A stretch of 64,000 nt of DNA, taken from positions 1 to 64,000 of the forward strand of contig JACCEO010000009.1 of the NCBI GenBank assembly GCA_013416485.1, given 5' to 3'. Numbering within the stretch: the stretch's first letter is position 1; every line of letters begins with the position of its first letter. The notes beneath the pieces were generated by a model. That model had not been told where the DNA came from, ran no database searches, and saw only the letters and a program-made list of their open reading frames with translations. The position numbers and the translations under genes were made by a program. This document shows, one piece after another, positions 61,422 to 64,000 of this stretch. This DNA is from Alcaligenaceae bacterium (GTDB taxonomy: Bacteria; Pseudomonadota; Gammaproteobacteria; Burkholderiales; Burkholderiaceae_B).

Positions 61422-61908
61422 TACGCCAGCAGCGCCTACGGGCGCCTCATCTCGCGTCAATGCGCGCAGCGCCCGTCGCAGGGCACGTGAGTTCGCCCTG
61501 CAGGGTGTTTACGCGTGGCTGCTGCGTGGCGATAGCGCCGACAAAGAAACCGGTGCTATCGACGCCCATATTCGCGGTGAAGACGACTTCAAAGAAGCTG
61601 ATACCACTTGGTTTAAAACCCTGTTGCATGGGGTGTTTCGTGAAGCGCCTGATCTACGTGAACGTTTTGTTCCTTATATCGACCGCCCTTTAGCCGAACT
61701 GTCACCCATAGAACATGGCATATTGCTGATAGGTAGCTACGAACTGGTGCATCATCAGGAAGTGCCTTATAAAGTCGCCATCAACGAGGCCGTGGAACTT
61801 GCCAAGTCATTTGGTGGTACTGATGGTTTCAAGTTCGTTAATGGCGTACTGGACAAAATGGCTTTGGACGTCAGAACCCACGAGGTCAAAGCGGCACCAC
61901 GTCGCTAG
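61411..61908 (+). CDS. nusB: Transcription antitermination protein NusB
   Basis: A 165-residue all-helical protein that, with NusE, binds boxA RNA in rRNA antitermination. I chose ATG 61411 ([11 protein letters not shown]), which overlaps the ribH end by 11 bases. [18 protein letters not shown] is the basic RNA-binding helix; [21 protein letters not shown] and [20 protein letters not shown] are diagnostic. The basic N-terminal extension is longer than in E. coli NusB. Confidence 0.95.
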   Translation: MTNNTPAAPTGASSRVNARSARRRAREFALQGVYAWLLRGDSADKETGAIDAHIRGEDDFKEADTTWFKTLLHGVFREAPDLRERFVPYIDRPLAELSPIEHGILLIGSYELVHHQEVPYKVAINEAVELAKSFGGTDGFKFVNGVLDKMALDVRTHEVKAAPRR

Positions 61909-61923
61909 GCCACGTCTGTTTCT

Positions 61924-62883
61924 TTGGATAGCGAATTCGACCTTATCGGCCGGTATTTCAATCGGCCTGCCCCCGCTGGAATGCTGGGGGTAGGTGACGA
62001 TTGTGCCTTGTTCTCTGTTGGCACTGGTATGCAACTGGCTACCAGTATGGATTTATTCATCGAGGGCAGGCATTTTTTTTCTGATGCTGATGCCGTCGCT
62101 GTGGGCCACAAGGCCTTGGCTGTTAACTTGTCTGATCTAGCTGCTATGGGGGCCAGACCGCTGGCGTGCTTGCTGGGGCTGTCATTGCCCAGCATCGATC
62201 ACCATTGGTTAGCTGGATTTTCCCAAGGCTTTCATGCGCTAGCTAAAGCCGCTGCCTGCCCTTTGGTGGGAGGGGACACTACACGTAGTTCTGATGGCAT
62301 AGTCATTAGCGTTACCGTGATGGGTGAAGTCGCTGCCGATCTGGCGTTACGACGCTCTGCTGCTCAGCCGTATGACGATATCTGGATAACTGGCACTTTG
62401 GGTGCGCCCGATATTGCCTTGCGTTTGTTGCAAGACCGTCTGCCAGCGAATCCTGCATTGCTTAAGGCGAGCCGGACTGCCTTGGAAATGCCGCTGCCGC
62501 CTTGGCAGTTTGCGCAGTCGCTGGCGGGGGTGGCGCATGCTGCGCTAGATATCTCTGATGGCCTATCACAGGACTTGGGGCATATACTGCTTGCAAGTCA
62601 GTGTGGTGCTGAACTTGATTACGTCAGTCTGCCTATAGACCCTTGTTTAAGTGGCTTGGATCTTGCCCTGCAACAGCAGGCGGTTCTGGCAGGTGGCGAT
62701 GTCTACCAACTGTGCTTTACCGCCAGTGATCAGCGACGCCACGATATTCTTCAGCTTGCCCAGCAGGCGGGGGTTTCGGTGACCCGTGTGGGGCGTATTA
62801 CCCCACAAGTTGGCTTGCGTGTCTTGGACCAACATGGTCAGCCCATCGAGCATGTCTTCGGTGGTTACGACCATTTTTCTTAA
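61924..62883 (+). CDS. thiL: Thiamine-monophosphate kinase ThiL
   Basis: A 319-residue kinase that converts thiamine phosphate to thiamine diphosphate (EC 2.7.4.16). It starts at TTG 61924 with DSEFDLIGRYFNRP, and has GVGDDCALF (metal-binding Asp pair), TSMDLFIEGRHFF, VNLSDLAAMGARPLACLLGL and DISDGLSQDLGHIL, all conserved in ThiL. Fifteen bases follow nusB. Length is normal. Confidence 0.95.
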   Translation: MDSEFDLIGRYFNRPAPAGMLGVGDDCALFSVGTGMQLATSMDLFIEGRHFFSDADAVAVGHKALAVNLSDLAAMGARPLACLLGLSLPSIDHHWLAGFSQGFHALAKAAACPLVGGDTTRSSDGIVISVTVMGEVAADLALRRSAAQPYDDIWITGTLGAPDIALRLLQDRLPANPALLKASRTALEMPLPPWQFAQSLAGVAHAALDISDGLSQDLGHILLASQCGAELDYVSLPIDPCLSGLDLALQQQAVLAGGDVYQLCFTASDQRRHDILQLAQQAGVSVTRVGRITPQVGLRVLDQHGQPIEHVFGGYDHFS

Positions 62884-62914
62884 CCATCGCTTTTCCGTTT
62901 CGGAACTATTGCAC

Positions 62915-63439
62915 ATGTCAGACTCACGCCCCGTTCATGCGGACCAGACGCCAATTCAGCCAACCGTAGCGTGGGTTTTTCAGTCTCTGCCGCGCATACT
63001 GGCCTTTGGCTTTGGCAGTGGTTTGATACGTCCTGGTCCGGGAACTTGGGGCACATTAATGGCGTGGCCCTTGTGGGTTGTCGGTCTTTCACGCTTGTCA
63101 GATGCCTATGTGGCTGGGTTTTTGCTGTTGGCCTTCGTTTTGGGGTGTTGGATATGTGGTCGTACCGGCCGAGAATTAGGTAAGTCCGATCATGGTGGTA
63201 TGGTCTGGGATGAAATGGTCGCTTTTTGGTTGGTGTTGTGGCTGACCCCGGCAGGGTGGCAGGCACAATTAATCGCCTTTGTTCTATTCCGTTTTTTTGA
63301 TATCCTGAAACCACCTCCCATACGGCTATTTGACCGTAGACTAAGCAATGGCTTTGGTGTCATGTGGGATGACCTTCTTGCTGCTGGCTATAGCTTACTG
63401 ATCATTGCCATACTGGTCCGACTAAAGGTGATACTGTGA
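62915..63439 (+). CDS. pgpA: Phosphatidylglycerophosphatase A
   Basis: A 174-residue inner-membrane enzyme that removes phosphate from phosphatidylglycerol phosphate (EC 3.1.3.27). I chose ATG 62915 (MSDSRPVHADQ); the longer frame from 62786 runs within thiL. FGFGSGLIRPGPGTWGTLMA, DHGGMVWDEMVAFWLVL (metal-binding acids) and FRFFDILKPPPIRLFDR are the PgpA signature. Four membrane segments are expected. Its stop overlaps the pncC start. Confidence 0.94.
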   Translation: MSDSRPVHADQTPIQPTVAWVFQSLPRILAFGFGSGLIRPGPGTWGTLMAWPLWVVGLSRLSDAYVAGFLLLAFVLGCWICGRTGRELGKSDHGGMVWDEMVAFWLVLWLTPAGWQAQLIAFVLFRFFDILKPPPIRLFDRRLSNGFGVMWDDLLAAGYSLLIIAILVRLKVIL

Positions 63440-63936
63440 ATAATCATGAACTATTGCGTGATGTAGCGGAACTGGGTCAATTACTGGTTGATAAAGGCTG
63501 GACCTTTGCCTGCGCCGAATCTTGTACTGGTGGACTCTTGGCTGCGGCTATGACCACTTTGCCAGGCTCTAGTGCCTGGTTCGACCGTGGCTTGGTCACT
63601 TACTCTAACGCGGCCAAAATTCAGTTGTTAGGTGTTAATGGTGAAACCCTAGAGCGTTTTGGTGCGGTTAGTGAAGAAACGGCGATGGAAATGGCGGCAG
63701 GTGTTTTAGATGCAGCGCCTGACGCTTTTATCAGTATATCTACCACGGGTATTGCTGGACCAGATGGTGCTACTCCGGGTAAACCGGTAGGTATGGTGTG
63801 TTTTGGTTTTTCCCAACGTGCAGCCCAAGGCGTGGTAACCCGTGCCCTTACTAAGGTATTTGAGGGCGATCGTAATCAGATACGTGCCACGTCAGTGGCT
63901 TTTGCACTACAGACAGCAGTAGCCCAACTGCGTTAA
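63436..63936 (+). CDS. pncC: Nicotinamide-nucleotide amidohydrolase PncC (CinA C-terminal type)
   Basis: A 166-residue cytosolic enzyme that deamidates NMN to nicotinate mononucleotide for NAD recycling (EC 3.5.1.42). FACAESCTGGLLAAAMT carries the catalytic serine region; GLVTYSNAAKIQLLGV, GAVSEETAMEMAAGVL and STTGIAGPDGATPGKPVGMV are the CinA/PncC blocks. It is the stand-alone form without the N-terminal CinA domain. GTG 63436 overlaps the pgpA stop. The last 64 bases of the window show nothing further. Confidence 0.94.
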   Translation: MNNHELLRDVAELGQLLVDKGWTFACAESCTGGLLAAAMTTLPGSSAWFDRGLVTYSNAAKIQLLGVNGETLERFGAVSEETAMEMAAGVLDAAPDAFISISTTGIAGPDGATPGKPVGMVCFGFSQRAAQGVVTRALTKVFEGDRNQIRATSVAFALQTAVAQLR

Positions 63937-64000
63937 CTGTATCTACATGGTTCGGTTTATTTTATGTCGCGTGCAACAGTAGGCACGCGCCATAAATACC

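Noticed and set aside
60897-61460. A 187-codon minus-strand frame opposite ribH
   Set aside because: Antisense to ribH; its valine- and isoleucine-rich start is just the complement of the Asp/Glu codons.

Overview
The window looks like a chromosome segment of a betaproteobacterium of the family Alcaligenaceae (the Bordetella/Alcaligenes/Advenella group). The reasons are the housekeeping orders ribB-ribH-nusB-thiL-pgpA-pncC and ferredoxin-coaD-rsmD/ftsY, a SphB1-like subtilisin autotransporter, many solute-binding proteins with TRAP and ABC uptake systems, and protein sequences typical of that family. Base composition is moderate (judged by eye near one half GC, not computed). No rRNA, tRNA or CRISPR array was seen. 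Species cannot be named from the sequence alone.

Left end (1-3.7 kb): an accessory patch. The 3' end of an IS3-family element has cut off the start of an unknown gene. It is followed by a Mrr-like PD-(D/E)XK nuclease, an unknown protein that may be DUF2971-like, short repeats, and the C-terminal relic of an ISL3-family transposase. Next (3.9-10 kb) come two surface autotransporters on either side of a HAD-family dehalogenase. The first is a beta-helix adhesin that is out of frame at a 9-G tract and has a second 8-G tract 108 nt further on in the in-frame sequence, so it looks like a phase-variable gene caught OFF. The second is an intact subtilisin-type autotransporter protease.

10.3-16.3 kb: an orphan amino-acid binding protein divergent from an Asp/Glu racemase-family protein, a secreted papain-like cysteine peptidase, a chemoreceptor and a CurA-like oxidoreductase. 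16.4-25.4 kb: an AraC-type regulator followed by a long operon of amidase, a five-gene urea/short-chain-amide type ABC transporter, an AtzG-like (DUF4089) small subunit and an AtzE/GatA-like amidase, closed by a strong terminator. A 22-bp-spaced direct repeat in front of the operon is a good candidate AraC site.

25.5-39.4 kb: a PaaI-type thioesterase and then a catabolic cluster. It holds a GntR/FCD regulator, Ldh2-type dehydrogenase, iron-type alcohol dehydrogenase, succinate-semialdehyde-type dehydrogenase, TRAP transporter DctPQM, IclR regulator, FAD-dependent 2-hydroxyacid dehydrogenase (opposite strand), a second DctP, acylating acetaldehyde dehydrogenase and 4-hydroxy-2-oxovalerate aldolase. 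With no ring-cleavage genes or hydratase present, this suggests import and breakdown of hydroxylated short-chain carboxylic acids rather than aromatics. Perfect inverted repeats of the form TNGT-N3-ACNA lie before the GntR gene and before the Ldh2 gene, and a twin palindrome lies between the FAD enzyme and the second DctP.

39.5-52.6 kb: NfeD with an SPFH protein, a 4-oxalocrotonate tautomerase homologue, a YbfB-type MFS protein, an AzlCD exporter, GltS, the c-di-GMP effector YcgR, a divergent pair that fits lysine/pipecolate metabolism (ornithine-cyclodeaminase family and AmaB-type dehydrogenase), the proton-translocating transhydrogenase PntAA-AB-B, and MetY. 52.8-64 kb: AsmA, a stand-alone MOSC N-terminal domain protein, ferredoxin, CoaD, RsmD, FtsY, a CYTH protein, then RibB fused to a degenerate GTP-cyclohydrolase-like domain, RibH, NusB, ThiL, PgpA and PncC.
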